A stretch of DNA of 64,000 bases from Paraburkholderia dinghuensis (GCF_003837865.1 NZ_RQIS01000010.1:203504-267503), one strand, 5' to 3'; numbered from the stretch's first letter, positions 1 through 8,810 are shown. The notes: generated by a model from the letters alone, not told the origin. Program-made: numbers and translations.

Positions 1-854
1 ATGCGATGCTGCAGCGCCTGGAAGCTGCCGATCGGCACGCCGAACTGCTTGCGCGTGCGCAGGTAGTCGAGCGTGTAATCGCGCGTGACGTCCATCGCGC
101 CCAACGCTTCGGCGGCGAGGGCTAGAAGGCCGTAGCCCGTCGCGTGTTCGAGCGTGGCGAAGCCTTGTCCTTCGACGCCGACGATCGCGTGAGCGTCGAG
201 CATGACGTCGTCGAGTGTCACTTCGCCAGCACGTCCTCCGTCGATCTTGCGATAGCCGCGCACGCTCACGCCTTGCGCGTTGCGCGGAACGAGGAAGAGC
301 GAGATGCCGGCTTCATCGAACTCGCCACCGGGAAGGTCGCATGAGGTGCGCGCGGAAACGAGCAGCAGGTCCGCTTGCTCCGCGTGCTGCACGACGCCCT
401 TGGCGCCGTGCAGCACCCATTGGTCGCCGCGTTTCGTGGCGCGCGTCGTCACGCGCGACGCTTCGTAGTGCGAACCCGGTTCGTCGTGGGCGAGCGCAAC
501 GATCTGCGAGCCATCGATCAGCGCAGCGATCGTCTCCTGCTGCGCGGCGTTGCCCGCGTGGGCGAGCGCGCGTCCGACGATGAGCGTATCGAGGAACGGT
601 TCGACCACGAGGCCGCGTCCGAGCGATTCGAACACGACGGCCACGTCGAAGCCTTGGCCGCCGTATCCGCCGTGCGCTTCGTCGAACAGCGCGCCGATCA
701 CGCCGAGTTCAGCAAAGCGGCGCCACATGTCGACGCTGAATCCTTCTGCCGAGCGCGCGATCTTGTCGCGTGTGTCGAATCCGTACTGCTCGGCGATGAA
801 GCGGTTGAGCGAATCCGCGAGCATCCGGCGGTCTTCGGTGTGCTGGAAATTCAT
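1..854 (-). CDS. Acyl-CoA dehydrogenase, PimD-like small subunit (partial, runs off left edge)
   Basis: Flavin-dependent acyl-CoA dehydrogenase that would introduce the alpha-beta double bond in an acyl-CoA. The start ATG (complement of 852-854) has an AAGGACG ribosome site and lies 11 nt after the stop of the upstream dehydrogenase. The visible 284 residues begin MNFQHTEDRRMLADSLNRF and include the N-terminal helical domain, a GGYGGQGFD-like segment, a middle beta domain (DEPGSHYEASRVTTRA, then GVEGQGFATL) and the start of the C-terminal helical domain (TRKQFGVPIGSFQALQH). The C-terminus is outside the window. Two dehydrogenases next to a bifunctional hydratase/dehydrogenase match the pimF-C-D arrangement of dicarboxylate (pimeloyl-CoA) degradation, so this is probably the small subunit of a heteromeric enzyme. 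The substrate is inferred. Confidence 0.88.
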   Translation of the reverse strand, partial: MNFQHTEDRRMLADSLNRFIAEQYGFDTRDKIARSAEGFSVDMWRRFAELGVIGALFDEAHGGYGGQGFDVAVVFESLGRGLVVEPFLDTLIVGRALAHAGNAAQQETIAALIDGSQIVALAHDEPGSHYEASRVTTRATKRGDQWVLHGAKGVVQHAEQADLLLVSARTSCDLPGGEFDEAGISLFLVPRNAQGVSVRGYRKIDGGRAGEVTLDDVMLDAHAIVGVEGQGFATLEHATGYGLLALAAEALGAMDVTRDYTLDYLRTRKQFGVPIGSFQALQHR

Positions 855-865
855 GGCGTCGTCCT

Positions 866-2062
866 TTACAGACCGAGAATCATCTTCGAGATGATGTTCT
901 TCTGAATTTCATTGGAGCCGCCGAAGATCGACAGCTTGCGGTTGTTGAAGTAGAGCGACGCGGCGCTCGCGGCTTCGTCCGGCCCGATGGGTTCGCCTGT
1001 GTAGCCGTCTTCGAGCGCTTCTTCGACGAACGGCGCCGCATACGGTCCCATCGCGCGACGCAGCAGCGACGAAATCTCCTGGCGGATCTCGGTGCCGCGA
1101 ATCTTGAGCATCGAGCTTTCCGCGCCCGGCACGCCGCCGCCCGCCACGGCCGCGATCACGCGCAGGTTCGTGGTCTTCATGTTTTCCAGGTCGATTTCGA
1201 CTTTCGCGAGGCGCGTGGCGAACTGCGGATCGTCTGCGAGCGGTTTGCCGTTGCGCGTGATCGTTTGCGCGGCGCGCTTCAGGCGCGCGAGCGCCGCGAC
1301 GGAAAAGCCGACGCCCGCGATGTTCGTACGCTCGTAGGTGAGCAGATACTTCGCGTACGTCCAGCCCTTGTTTTCCTCGCCGACGAGATTTGCCACTGGC
1401 ACGCGCACATCGGTGAAAAACACTTCGTTCACTTCGTGTTCGCCGTCGAGCGTGATGATGGGCCGCACTTCGATGCCCGGCGTGTTCATGTCGATCAGCA
1501 GGAAGCTGATGCCTTCCTGCTTGCGCACGTCGGTTGCCGTGCGCACGAGGCAGAAGATCATGTTCGCGTAGTGGCCGAGCGTGGTCCACGTCTTCTGGCC
1601 GTTCACGACGTAATGATCGCCGTCGCGAACAGCCGTAGTGCGCACCGCCGCGAGGTCCGAACCCGCGCCGGGCTCCGAATAGCCCTGACACCACCAGTCG
1701 GAGCCGTCGAGAATGCGCGGCAGCCAGTGGCGCTTCTGCGCTTCGCTGCCGTATTTGATGAGCACAGGCCCGAGCATGTTCACACCGAACGGCACGATGC
1801 GCGGCGCGCCCGCAATCGCGCATTCGTTCTCGAAGATGAACTTCTGCACGGGGCTCCAGCCAGGGCCGCCGTACTCCTTCGGCCAGTGGTTCGCGAGCCA
1901 GCCTTTCTCGTTGAGCGTGGCGTGCCAGGTCGCCATGTCGTCGCGCGTGAGGCGGCGGCCGTTGCGCACCTTGTCGGCGATGCGCTGCGGCAGACGTTCG
2001 CGCAGAAAGTCCAGCACTTCGGCGCGGAAGGCTTCTTCTTCCGCTGTGAATTTCAGGTCCAT
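866..2062 (-). CDS. Acyl-CoA dehydrogenase, PimC-like large subunit
   Basis: A 398-residue acyl-CoA dehydrogenase of normal family length. Visible features are the N-terminal helical domain (MDLKFTAEEEAFRAEVLDFL), the flavin/substrate segment QGYSEPGAGSDLAAVRTTA, a beta domain with NGQKTWTTLGHYANMIFCLV, and a C-terminal helical domain ending FGGSNEIQKNIISKMILGL, which contains the FAD-contacting FGGSxEIQ motif. It sits in a leftward operon between the hydratase/3-hydroxyacyl-CoA dehydrogenase (stop 72 nt upstream) and the second dehydrogenase (11 nt downstream). By analogy with pimC/pimD it probably pairs with the neighbouring dehydrogenase. The acyl chain oxidised cannot be read from sequence. 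Confidence 0.92.
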   Translation of the reverse strand: MDLKFTAEEEAFRAEVLDFLRERLPQRIADKVRNGRRLTRDDMATWHATLNEKGWLANHWPKEYGGPGWSPVQKFIFENECAIAGAPRIVPFGVNMLGPVLIKYGSEAQKRHWLPRILDGSDWWCQGYSEPGAGSDLAAVRTTAVRDGDHYVVNGQKTWTTLGHYANMIFCLVRTATDVRKQEGISFLLIDMNTPGIEVRPIITLDGEHEVNEVFFTDVRVPVANLVGEENKGWTYAKYLLTYERTNIAGVGFSVAALARLKRAAQTITRNGKPLADDPQFATRLAKVEIDLENMKTTNLRVIAAVAGGGVPGAESSMLKIRGTEIRQEISSLLRRAMGPYAAPFVEEALEDGYTGEPIGPDEAASAASLYFNNRKLSIFGGSNEIQKNIISKMILGL

Positions 2063-2110
2063 GCTCGTCTCATCTCCTCACTGCGTCGGTTCACTGCGTC
2101 GCTTCATCGG

Positions 2111-2128
2111 GCGGGCCCGAAGGCCCGC
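2111..2128 (-). terminator. GC hairpin with UUCG loop between operon genes
   Basis: GCGGGCC (2111-2117) and GGCCCGC (2122-2128) form a perfect 7-bp stem. Read on the minus strand the loop is TTCG, a very stable tetraloop. It lies just after the stop of the hydratase/dehydrogenase gene. No U-run follows, so it may be an attenuator or mRNA-stabilising hairpin rather than a true terminator. Confidence 0.5.
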
Positions 2129-2133
2129 CGTGT

Positions 2134-4269
2134 TCACGCCGATTGATCGAGGCTCGCGAAGTTCGCGCCGCGCTCCACCAGTTCGACGATGAGCGGCGAC
2201 GGACGCCAGAACAGCGGGTCCTCCTTCGCGAACTCGCGGATGTCGGCCAGCACGTTCGCGAGGCCCACCATATCGGCGTACTTCATCGGGCCGCCGCGAT
2301 AGCGCGGGAAGCCGTAGCCGTAGAGCAACGTCACGTCGACGTCGAGCGGGCGCAGCGCGATCTTTTCGTGCACGACGTTGGCGCCTTCGTTGATCATCGC
2401 GGCCATGTAGCGGCGGATGATTTCTTCGTCTGTGAAGCTGCGCGGCTTGATGCCGGCGCGTTCGCGCTCGGCGGCGATGATCGCAACGACCTCCGGATCG
2501 GGCGTGCCGGTGCGCGCACCTTCCGGGTAGAGGTAGAAGCCGCGGCCCGTCTTCTGTCCGAACCAGCTACGCTCGCAGAGGCGGTCGGCGATCTGCACGT
2601 AGCGTGCGTTCGGATCGCGCGTCGCGGCGCGGCGCTTGCGCGAGGCCCAGCCGATGTCGCCGCCCGCGAGATCGATGACCTGGTACGGGCCCATCGGGAA
2701 TCCGAAATCGCGCACGGCCTTGTCGATCTGATACGGCGAGGCGCCGTCTTCCATCACGTGATCGGCAGCCGCGCGATACACGGCGAGCAGGCGGTTGCCG
2801 ATGAAGCCATCGCATACGCCCGCGCGCACGGGCACCTTGCGCATCTTCTTCGCGAGTTCGAAGGCCGTTGCGACGACGTCGGCCGTCACCTGCTTCGGCA
2901 CCACGACTTCGAGGAGCTTCATGATGTTCGCGGGCGAGAAGAAGTGCAGACCGACGACATCCTGCGGTCGCGAGACGCTCGCGGCGATGGCGTCGATGTC
3001 GAGATACGACGTGTTCGTGGCCAGCACGGCGCCCGGTTTGCAGACGCGGTCGAGTTCGGCAAAGACGGCCTGCTTGACGCTCATCTCTTCGAACACGGCT
3101 TCGATCACGAGATCGGTCTGCGCGAGCGCGTCGTACGAGGTGCTACCGGTGTAGCGGGCGAGGACCTGCGCCTTCGCGTCGGCCGTCATGCGGCCCTTCG
3201 CGATGAGGCCGTCGTAGACCTTCTCGACGTGCGCGCGCCCGCGTGCGAGCGAGGCGTCGTCGCGCTCGATCATCGTCACGGGCAGGCCCGCGTCGAGCGC
3301 CGCGACGGCGATGCCCGCACCCATCGTGCCGCCGCCGATCACGCCGATCGTGTTGATCGCGCGCGGCGTGGCGCTCTTCGTTTCGGGGGCTTTCTGCACT
3401 TCGCGCTCGGCGAAGAACGCGTGCACGAGGCCCGCGCGCTGCGGGCTGTCGAGGCATTCGAGGAACTGCTTGCGCTCGAAACGCAGGCCGTCGTCGAACG
3501 CGTTGTTCGACGCAGCGTTCAACGCAGCTTCGACGCAGTCGACGATCTTCATCGGCGAGAAGAGTCCGCGCGACTTCTTCGCCGTGTCGGTGCGTGCGGC
3601 GGCGATGGCGGCCTGCGCGGACTCGCGGTCGGCGAGACCTTGTGCGTCGCGGGTACGGCGGACCGGTGCATGCGCGGCGAGCAGTTCCTGCGCGTAGGCG
3701 AGGCCCTCTGCGAGGACGTCGTCGCTCGCGCCCACGCGGTCCACGAGGCCGAGCTTGAGCGCTTCCTGCGCGCTCGCATGGCGGCCGCTCAGGATCAGCG
3801 AGAGTGCCGCTTCGGCGCCGATCAGACGCGGCGTGCGCTGCGTGCCGCCCGCACCGGGCAAGAGACCCAGCTGGACTTCGGGCAGGCCGAGCTTCGCACC
3901 CGGCACGGCGAGGCGGTAGTGCGCGCCGAGCGCGACTTCGAGCCCGCCGCCGAGCGCCGCGCCGTGGATCGCGGCGATCACCGGCTTGCGGCAAGCCTCG
4001 ATGCGGTTGCAGACGTCGGGCAGCGCGGGCGGCTGCGGCGGCTTGCCGAACTCGCGGATATCGGCGCCCGCGATAAAGTTGCGCCCCGCGCCGACGAGCA
4101 GCACGGCCTCGACCGCATCGGTGGCGTCGGCGTGCTCGATCGCGGCGGCGAGGCCGCGGCGCACATCGACGCCCAGCGCGTTGACGGGCGGGTTGTCGAT
4201 GGTGACGAGCAGCACTTTGCCGCGCAGTTCATACGAAACGGGGGAAGGATGGATGCTGTCGGATGCCAT
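2134..4269 (-). CDS. Bifunctional enoyl-CoA hydratase / 3-hydroxyacyl-CoA dehydrogenase (FadB/FadJ/PimF-like)
   Basis: A 711-residue beta-oxidation enzyme that would hydrate enoyl-CoA and then oxidise the 3-hydroxyacyl-CoA with NAD+. The start chosen is the ATG at 4269 with a CTGGAG site upstream; an in-frame extension to 4365 has no family similarity. The N-terminal crotonase domain shows the oxyanion segment FIAGADIREF (near residue 70), GAALGGGLE (E111) and GLPEVQLGLLPGAGG (E131), the two catalytic glutamates. The NAD-binding motif IGVIGGGTMGAGIA lies near residue 305, followed by the dehydrogenase signature GLHFFSPANIMKLLEVV. It is the first gene of the leftward operon, divergent from a LysR regulator. 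The order resembles pimF-C-D. Confidence 0.93.
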   Translation of the reverse strand: MASDSIHPSPVSYELRGKVLLVTIDNPPVNALGVDVRRGLAAAIEHADATDAVEAVLLVGAGRNFIAGADIREFGKPPQPPALPDVCNRIEACRKPVIAAIHGAALGGGLEVALGAHYRLAVPGAKLGLPEVQLGLLPGAGGTQRTPRLIGAEAALSLILSGRHASAQEALKLGLVDRVGASDDVLAEGLAYAQELLAAHAPVRRTRDAQGLADRESAQAAIAAARTDTAKKSRGLFSPMKIVDCVEAALNAASNNAFDDGLRFERKQFLECLDSPQRAGLVHAFFAEREVQKAPETKSATPRAINTIGVIGGGTMGAGIAVAALDAGLPVTMIERDDASLARGRAHVEKVYDGLIAKGRMTADAKAQVLARYTGSTSYDALAQTDLVIEAVFEEMSVKQAVFAELDRVCKPGAVLATNTSYLDIDAIAASVSRPQDVVGLHFFSPANIMKLLEVVVPKQVTADVVATAFELAKKMRKVPVRAGVCDGFIGNRLLAVYRAAADHVMEDGASPYQIDKAVRDFGFPMGPYQVIDLAGGDIGWASRKRRAATRDPNARYVQIADRLCERSWFGQKTGRGFYLYPEGARTGTPDPEVVAIIAAERERAGIKPRSFTDEEIIRRYMAAMINEGANVVHEKIALRPLDVDVTLLYGYGFPRYRGGPMKYADMVGLANVLADIREFAKEDPLFWRPSPLIVELVERGANFASLDQSA

Positions 4270-4371
4270 GTCTCGTGTCTCCAGAGGGCGGGCCCAGGGG
4301 CGCGCCGGGTGGCCGCCAGGTGATGGCCTGGTGGTGGGATGATCGCCCGATTGTGGGCTCGCCAAGGTTTA

Positions 4372-4419
4372 TTGACAATTGCATTGGAGGTTGACAGACT
4401 GTCAAAATATCCTTGACAG
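4372..4419. promoter_or_regulatory. TTGACAG repeats and palindrome between divergent genes (LysR operator candidate)
   Basis: TTGACA occurs at 4372, 4391 and 4413. The middle copy forms a perfect 15-nt palindrome, TTGACAG-A-CTGTCAA (4391-4405). This matches the dyad-type sites that LysR regulators bind in their own divergent promoter (T-N11-A class). The TTGACA elements may also serve as -35 boxes. It is a candidate operator; binding is inferred. Confidence 0.55.
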
Positions 4420-4429
4420 TGAGCCGGCC

Positions 4430-5338
4430 GTGGACGTCAACGCGCTAACCCTGCTGGTGGAGATCCTCGACGCGGGCAACCTGAGCGAGGCCGCGCGGCG
4501 GCTGAAGATGAGCCGCGCGAACGTCAGCTACCACCTCAACCACCTCGAAAAGTCGATCGGGCTGCAACTCGTGCGGCGCACCACGCGCCGCGTCGAGCCG
4601 ACCGAGATCGGCCTGAAGCTCTACGAGCACGGCCGCGCGATCCAGAACGCGATCCTCGCCGCGCGCGAATCGGTCACGACGCTCGGGCAGACGCTGCAGG
4701 GCCGCGTGCGACTCTCGGTGCCGAGCGGCTATGGCCAGCTCGTGATGTCCGACTGGCTCATCGAATTCAAGCGGCTTTATCCGGGCATCGTGCTCGATGT
4801 GATGTTCGAAAATCGCGTGGAAGACCTGATGCGCGACGAAGTCGACATCGCGGTGCGCGTGATGTCGGAGCCGCCGCAGAATCTCGTCGCGCGTGACATG
4901 GGGCTTGTGAAGTATGTGGCGTGCGCTTCGAAAGAGTGGGGAGAGACGCACGGCATGCCGCAACGGCTCGAGGATCTCGGCACTGCGCCCGTCATCACGG
5001 CAGCCGTGGTGGGCAGGCAGTTGCGCCTCGCAGGCTATCTCGGCGATGCGCGGCATGAAGTTCTGCTGGAGCCGACGATCATTTCGGAGAACTTTCTTTT
5101 TCTGCGCCAGGCCGTTCTGGCCGGGTTGGGCGTGGGCATTCTGCCCGACTACGTGGTTCACGACGACCTGCGGCGCGGCGATGTCGTCACATCGCTCGAT
5201 CCGTGGCGGCTCAGCATCTTCGGCACGCACATGTACATGCTCTATATGCCGAACCGCCATCACACGCGGGCGGCGTCCACCTTCATCGAGTTCGTGCTGG
5301 CGGAAGCGGGGAAGGCAGGGCGAGGGGCCGGCGCCTGA
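4430..5338 (+). CDS. LysR-family transcriptional regulator
   Basis: About 302 residues with the usual LysR layout: winged HTH at residues 1-60 (VDVNALTLLVEILDAGNL then SEAARRLKMSRANVSYHL) and a two-lobed effector-binding domain to the C-terminus. The start chosen is GTG at 4430, which puts the HTH at the extreme N-terminus as is normal; a TTG at 4379 would add 17 untypical residues that overlap the operator repeats. It is transcribed divergently from the acyl-CoA operon, so it probably controls that operon and itself. Its stop codon is only 1 nt from the convergent stop of the cyclase-toxin gene. Confidence 0.9.
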   Translation: MDVNALTLLVEILDAGNLSEAARRLKMSRANVSYHLNHLEKSIGLQLVRRTTRRVEPTEIGLKLYEHGRAIQNAILAARESVTTLGQTLQGRVRLSVPSGYGQLVMSDWLIEFKRLYPGIVLDVMFENRVEDLMRDEVDIAVRVMSEPPQNLVARDMGLVKYVACASKEWGETHGMPQRLEDLGTAPVITAAVVGRQLRLAGYLGDARHEVLLEPTIISENFLFLRQAVLAGLGVGILPDYVVHDDLRRGDVVTSLDPWRLSIFGTHMYMLYMPNRHHTRAASTFIEFVLAEAGKAGRGAGA

Positions 5339-5339
5339 A

Positions 5340-8300
5340 TCACGTTCCCTTATTTTGTGCCGTTGTGAAATCCGTTCGCCGTATATTTTTCACATCGTCG
5401 TCCCAAAGGGGATTGACCGGGAAATTGTAGCCGTAGTCCTTGGCTGCCTGCATCAGTTCCTTGAGTTCATTCTGGTTGTGGATAACGCAGATTTCGTCGA
5501 ATTTTCCCATCTTGAAGGGCAGCGCGAACGTTGCCGGATAGTTGGCACTCGGGTCGGTCGCCGGACTTCCCGAATCAGCATTGTGGTGGACGACTTTCGC
5601 ACGCGGCGCCTCGACATCCAGCATCAGATCATTGTTGATGACCGGAATCAGGTTGCGGATGCGCTCGGTGGCGTTGCCGATATCGGGGTCTTCATTTTGG
5701 TAGAACTTATTCGGATCGTCATAGGCGTCCTTCAGCGCAGGATTGATTCCGTCCGTATTCTTGTATCCATCGACGCGCTGCCGAAACACCTTGTGCGACA
5801 CGTCGGGTACCGGCAAATTGTCCTGGGGGCCGACGTCGCTGATATGGGGGGCGACGGCTAATAGATCGTAATCGGCGGTCAAGGGTTTTGCGCCGGGCGT
5901 GGTGGGGGCCAGCACCTCGATCGGCTTGCCTTCACTCGTGATAGTGAATCGATCTTCTCCCGGACCTTTAACGGGCGTTGCTTCGAAGTGGTATTCCTTT
6001 CCACTCGGCGCTGTGGCCGTAAAAAGACGAATCCCTTTTGCGTCGGGTTTCGACATCGCCGAGATGGCTCCGAACTGGTTAAGCGTTTTCAGCCTGCTCG
6101 TCGACAACTCCAGTGGCACCTTCACGACTTCCTTTTGTTGAAGGCTCTTCTGAACCTCCGCATTGAATTTGCCGATCCGTGCCGGTTCGACCCCTTCGAG
6201 TTTGCTGAAGTTTTGATCGACACAGATCAGCCCCGCCTGCGGTCCCCACGATGCGCTCTTCCCTTTGACATGGAAGCCTTTGGTTTCGTAGCCTTCTTCA
6301 ATCAATCCGGTCGCAAACTTGTCGACAGGCCTGATGCCGATGATGGTGTTGTATCGATACGAAAGCTTCTGCAGTTTGGGCAAATCGCTAACGACGACGC
6401 CAGTTTCGTCTTCTAATTTTGACGCCATCTTTTCGAGTCGCGCGGGATAGTCGGCCGACGTCGGGGCGGGCAGATTTTCCTTTCGAATATGAAGATCACG
6501 CTCGGCTACGCTTGCAGCGCTGGGCGTAATCGACTGTGGGTTGGGCACAGGTTCGGCGTCGATATAGGGTAGATCCAGATTCTTGCCAAAGGCGTGCTGA
6601 TTTTTCGGCTTGGTCGAACTGATCTTGGGGGCAGCATTGATTTGCTGAGGCGGCTGAAACGCGAATTCGCTAGTTTGCGAATCGTATCGCCATCTTGAAC
6701 CCGAGGCGCCGGAGGAACTCCACATCGAAGGCGATTTGCCAGCGGCCAGTTCTGCATCGCTTGACGCGAGATCGTGCATCAGTTGCAGGGTCGATACGAC
6801 CGCTGCGACATTGCCCCCTCTGCGATCCTCCGCCGTCATGCCGTGGGCGCTGTCATAAGCCCCGAAAACAATATTGCCCAGGTCACCGATCCCCGGCAGG
6901 TAGGCGAATGTGTTGCCCCATAATTCCTTTGTCCATTTCCAGTTTTGCTCATCGGAGCCGAACACCTGTGTCTGGTCTGTCCATTTGGCGTTTTTCGCGT
7001 TGACGGCCTGGTATTGGGCGGCGATGCTGGAGTCTTTGTCGTCGCCGGAACCCGACGTCAAATTGCCGCACTTCAACTGATACTCACTGCTTCGCGCTCC
7101 GGTGTAATTAAAAAGTTCTCTGACTGGAATGTCTCGGTCGGCAACGAGACTTTTGTGGCCGGGGTACGTCGTATCGTTACCCGCAATCAAATTGTCGAGG
7201 ACATCATCTGCCTTCGGCCAATGGGCATCCAGTCCGCCTTGTCTGTCGCTGGCGTTGAAACTCTGACGCACGCTGTCGCTGTTTCTCTGGGCCCATTTCG
7301 CAAAATCGCCGTCCCCTTTGATTTCGCTGACGGTGCCTCTATTCAGGTCGATCATCAAGCCCTTGTTGGGGCGATTCTCGTTGTTTGCGTCATAGGGCGT
7401 GTACGGAATAAACGCGTGTCCTGCTAGTGGATAGCCATATACGTTGGGCACGATAATCTGCCCGGCATGGTCCAATGTCCGACCGATGGCCTGCTGCCCT
7501 TCGGGGCTTAATTGCCTGAAAGCCGTCTCGTCGGACCGCAGGCTTTGCAGCGTCGCCTGCGTACTGAATGCATCGGCTTTGCCGGAGCGCGCAGCGAGGA
7601 TTCCCGAAGGATCCCGCATCGGCGCCGCCACGTTTTGTTCCCAATGAGACTGTAGCGTTTTACCAATGGACTCCAGATCGTTGACCTTCGCTTGATCCGC
7701 GGGGGCCATCTTCATGGACTCGAAATTGACGACGCCGCCTCGTGCCGGCTCGTCGTGCTTGAGCACGCCCGCGGCAACTTCCCATGCCTTATAGGTGCGT
7801 TCGGTGCTGTCGGTCAACGTTTCCGGGTGGCCAATTCCTGTGTAGTGGTTAAACCGCACTTTGACATCTGCATCGGGGGAATAACCGGCAGCCAGCAAAC
7901 CACCGCGGAAATAACCCGATGGTGTCGTGAACGGTCGAGCGTTCAGGAATTTGATGTTTCTTTCCGCTTCGGTGCCGCTTTCCACATTGGCGATCTGCGT
8001 TTTCACGCGGTCGCTATAGGCCGCTACACGTTGTTCGCGTTGCTGCAGGGAGCTGTTCGCATCGGGCGACGACGCGGTGTTCGCACCGAAGATGGTGGAC
8101 GTCGGGGTAGGGCCGAGGTTAGGCGCGGGAGTCGAACGCGCCTGCGAATCGGGTGTTCGCTGCTCCGAAGCAGTGGCGCGCTGTTTTGCACCAGGGGAGC
8201 CGGAAGACGCAACTGGAGCGTTGCCTGCACGAGGTCCGTTGGCTGGCGCAGTCGCGGACACGGGCGTGACGGGCGGATTTTCGCGCGCCGGAGCGTTAGA

Positions 8301-8342
8301 CAGGTCGTAGGTTTGATGCGGAGTTACGTTATCGACTTGCAT
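5340..8342 (-). CDS. Large protein with C-terminal edema factor/ExoY-type nucleotidyl cyclase toxin domain
   Basis: A 1000-residue protein starting at the ATG at 8342 (GGAG site 10 nt upstream); an upstream in-frame ATG at 8489 lacks such a site. Residues about 640-990 align by eye with the anthrax edema factor/ExoY cyclase core: YETKGFHVKGKSASWGPQAG gives K688 and K695 (equivalents of EF K346 and K353), PLTADYDLLAVAP gives D824 and D826 (EF D491/D493, metal ligands), and KVVHHNADSG gives H920 (EF H577). All catalytic positions are kept. No edema-factor helical calmodulin domain follows, so it is ExoY-like in extent. Residues 1-100 are Pro/Ser/Thr/Ala-rich with no signal peptide, as in injected effectors. 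Residues 100-640 are not recognised; a Gly/hydrophobic patch lies at about 476-510. Base composition is visibly lower in GC than its neighbours, suggesting transfer. Host activator and export route are unknown. Confidence 0.85.
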   Translation of the reverse strand: MQVDNVTPHQTYDLSNAPARENPPVTPVSATAPANGPRAGNAPVASSGSPGAKQRATASEQRTPDSQARSTPAPNLGPTPTSTIFGANTASSPDANSSLQQREQRVAAYSDRVKTQIANVESGTEAERNIKFLNARPFTTPSGYFRGGLLAAGYSPDADVKVRFNHYTGIGHPETLTDSTERTYKAWEVAAGVLKHDEPARGGVVNFESMKMAPADQAKVNDLESIGKTLQSHWEQNVAAPMRDPSGILAARSGKADAFSTQATLQSLRSDETAFRQLSPEGQQAIGRTLDHAGQIIVPNVYGYPLAGHAFIPYTPYDANNENRPNKGLMIDLNRGTVSEIKGDGDFAKWAQRNSDSVRQSFNASDRQGGLDAHWPKADDVLDNLIAGNDTTYPGHKSLVADRDIPVRELFNYTGARSSEYQLKCGNLTSGSGDDKDSSIAAQYQAVNAKNAKWTDQTQVFGSDEQNWKWTKELWGNTFAYLPGIGDLGNIVFGAYDSAHGMTAEDRRGGNVAAVVSTLQLMHDLASSDAELAAGKSPSMWSSSGASGSRWRYDSQTSEFAFQPPQQINAAPKISSTKPKNQHAFGKNLDLPYIDAEPVPNPQSITPSAASVAERDLHIRKENLPAPTSADYPARLEKMASKLEDETGVVVSDLPKLQKLSYRYNTIIGIRPVDKFATGLIEEGYETKGFHVKGKSASWGPQAGLICVDQNFSKLEGVEPARIGKFNAEVQKSLQQKEVVKVPLELSTSRLKTLNQFGAISAMSKPDAKGIRLFTATAPSGKEYHFEATPVKGPGEDRFTITSEGKPIEVLAPTTPGAKPLTADYDLLAVAPHISDVGPQDNLPVPDVSHKVFRQRVDGYKNTDGINPALKDAYDDPNKFYQNEDPDIGNATERIRNLIPVINNDLMLDVEAPRAKVVHHNADSGSPATDPSANYPATFALPFKMGKFDEICVIHNQNELKELMQAAKDYGYNFPVNPLWDDDVKNIRRTDFTTAQNKGT

Positions 8343-8542
8343 TTCTCGATCTCCGTAGTTGGATCGTAATCGAGTATCGATTCGCCGCGCATAACCGTGG
8401 GGATACCTGAGTGTATGCAGGCAAAGGGGGCGGGCGGCAATCCTGAACGCGGACATCGTTCGCACGCGCGGCGACGTCGAGAAACTCAAACACCATCCCG
8501 CTGACCTCCACTAAACCACGCCTGCCATGCCGCACGCCCGCG

Positions 8543-8558
8543 CCGTATGTTCATACGG
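8543..8558. promoter_or_regulatory. Inverted repeat CCGTATG-TT-CATACGG
   Basis: A perfect 7-bp dyad with a 2-nt centre, located 268 nt before the first oxidase gene and 201 nt before the toxin start. It is suitable for a dimeric regulator. The regulator is unknown. Confidence 0.4.
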
Positions 8559-8655
8559 TACGCGCCGCGACACCCGCCTCGATCAACCCGCGAACGTCCC
8601 GCACGTTGCGGGTTCCCGCACTCGCACCGTATTCGCATCACGCGTAGGCACGTCC

Positions 8656-8672
8656 CCTACCGCAAGTGTAGG
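8656..8672. promoter_or_regulatory. Inverted repeat CCTAC-N7-GTAGG upstream of oxidase operon (NarL-type box candidate)
   Basis: CCTAC CGCAAGT GTAGG lies about 140 nt upstream of the first oxidase start. Similar TAC/CGCAA-containing sequences precede SCO1 (27513-27533) and the secretion operon (29255-29269), and two NarL-family regulators are encoded in the cluster. The operator role is inferred. Confidence 0.35.
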
Positions 8673-8810
8673 AGGGTGACCCATCCACTCCTTCGTCGCG
8701 CGCAACCACAATTCGTGCAGGGCCGTGTTCGGTCTGGCCGCGGCGTGTCGGCGTGGCAGCAACGGCAAGATAGTTGACGTTGTGTCCGCCGCCCGCGGGG
8801 AGGAGGTCAT

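Larger units (their letters stand above)
8343..8810. other. Divergent intergenic region, toxin gene / oxidase operon
   Basis: 468 nt between the divergent cyclase-toxin gene and the multicopper oxidase operon. It contains two inverted repeats listed separately (8543-8558 and 8656-8672). I see no convincing gene. A TTCG-N16-TTCG (hrpII-type) box for the toxin was looked for and not seen. Confidence 0.6.

Noticed and set aside
2143..4323. Long open frame (over 700 codons) on the plus strand opposite the hydratase/dehydrogenase gene
   Set aside because: It is an Arg/His/Asp-rich mirror frame typical of GC-rich codon bias. The minus-strand protein has clear catalytic motifs.
8343..8500. hrpII-type box (TTCG-N16-TTCG) before the cyclase toxin gene
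   Set aside because: No suitably spaced pair of TTCG was found on the toxin strand, so type III co-regulation is not supported by sequence.
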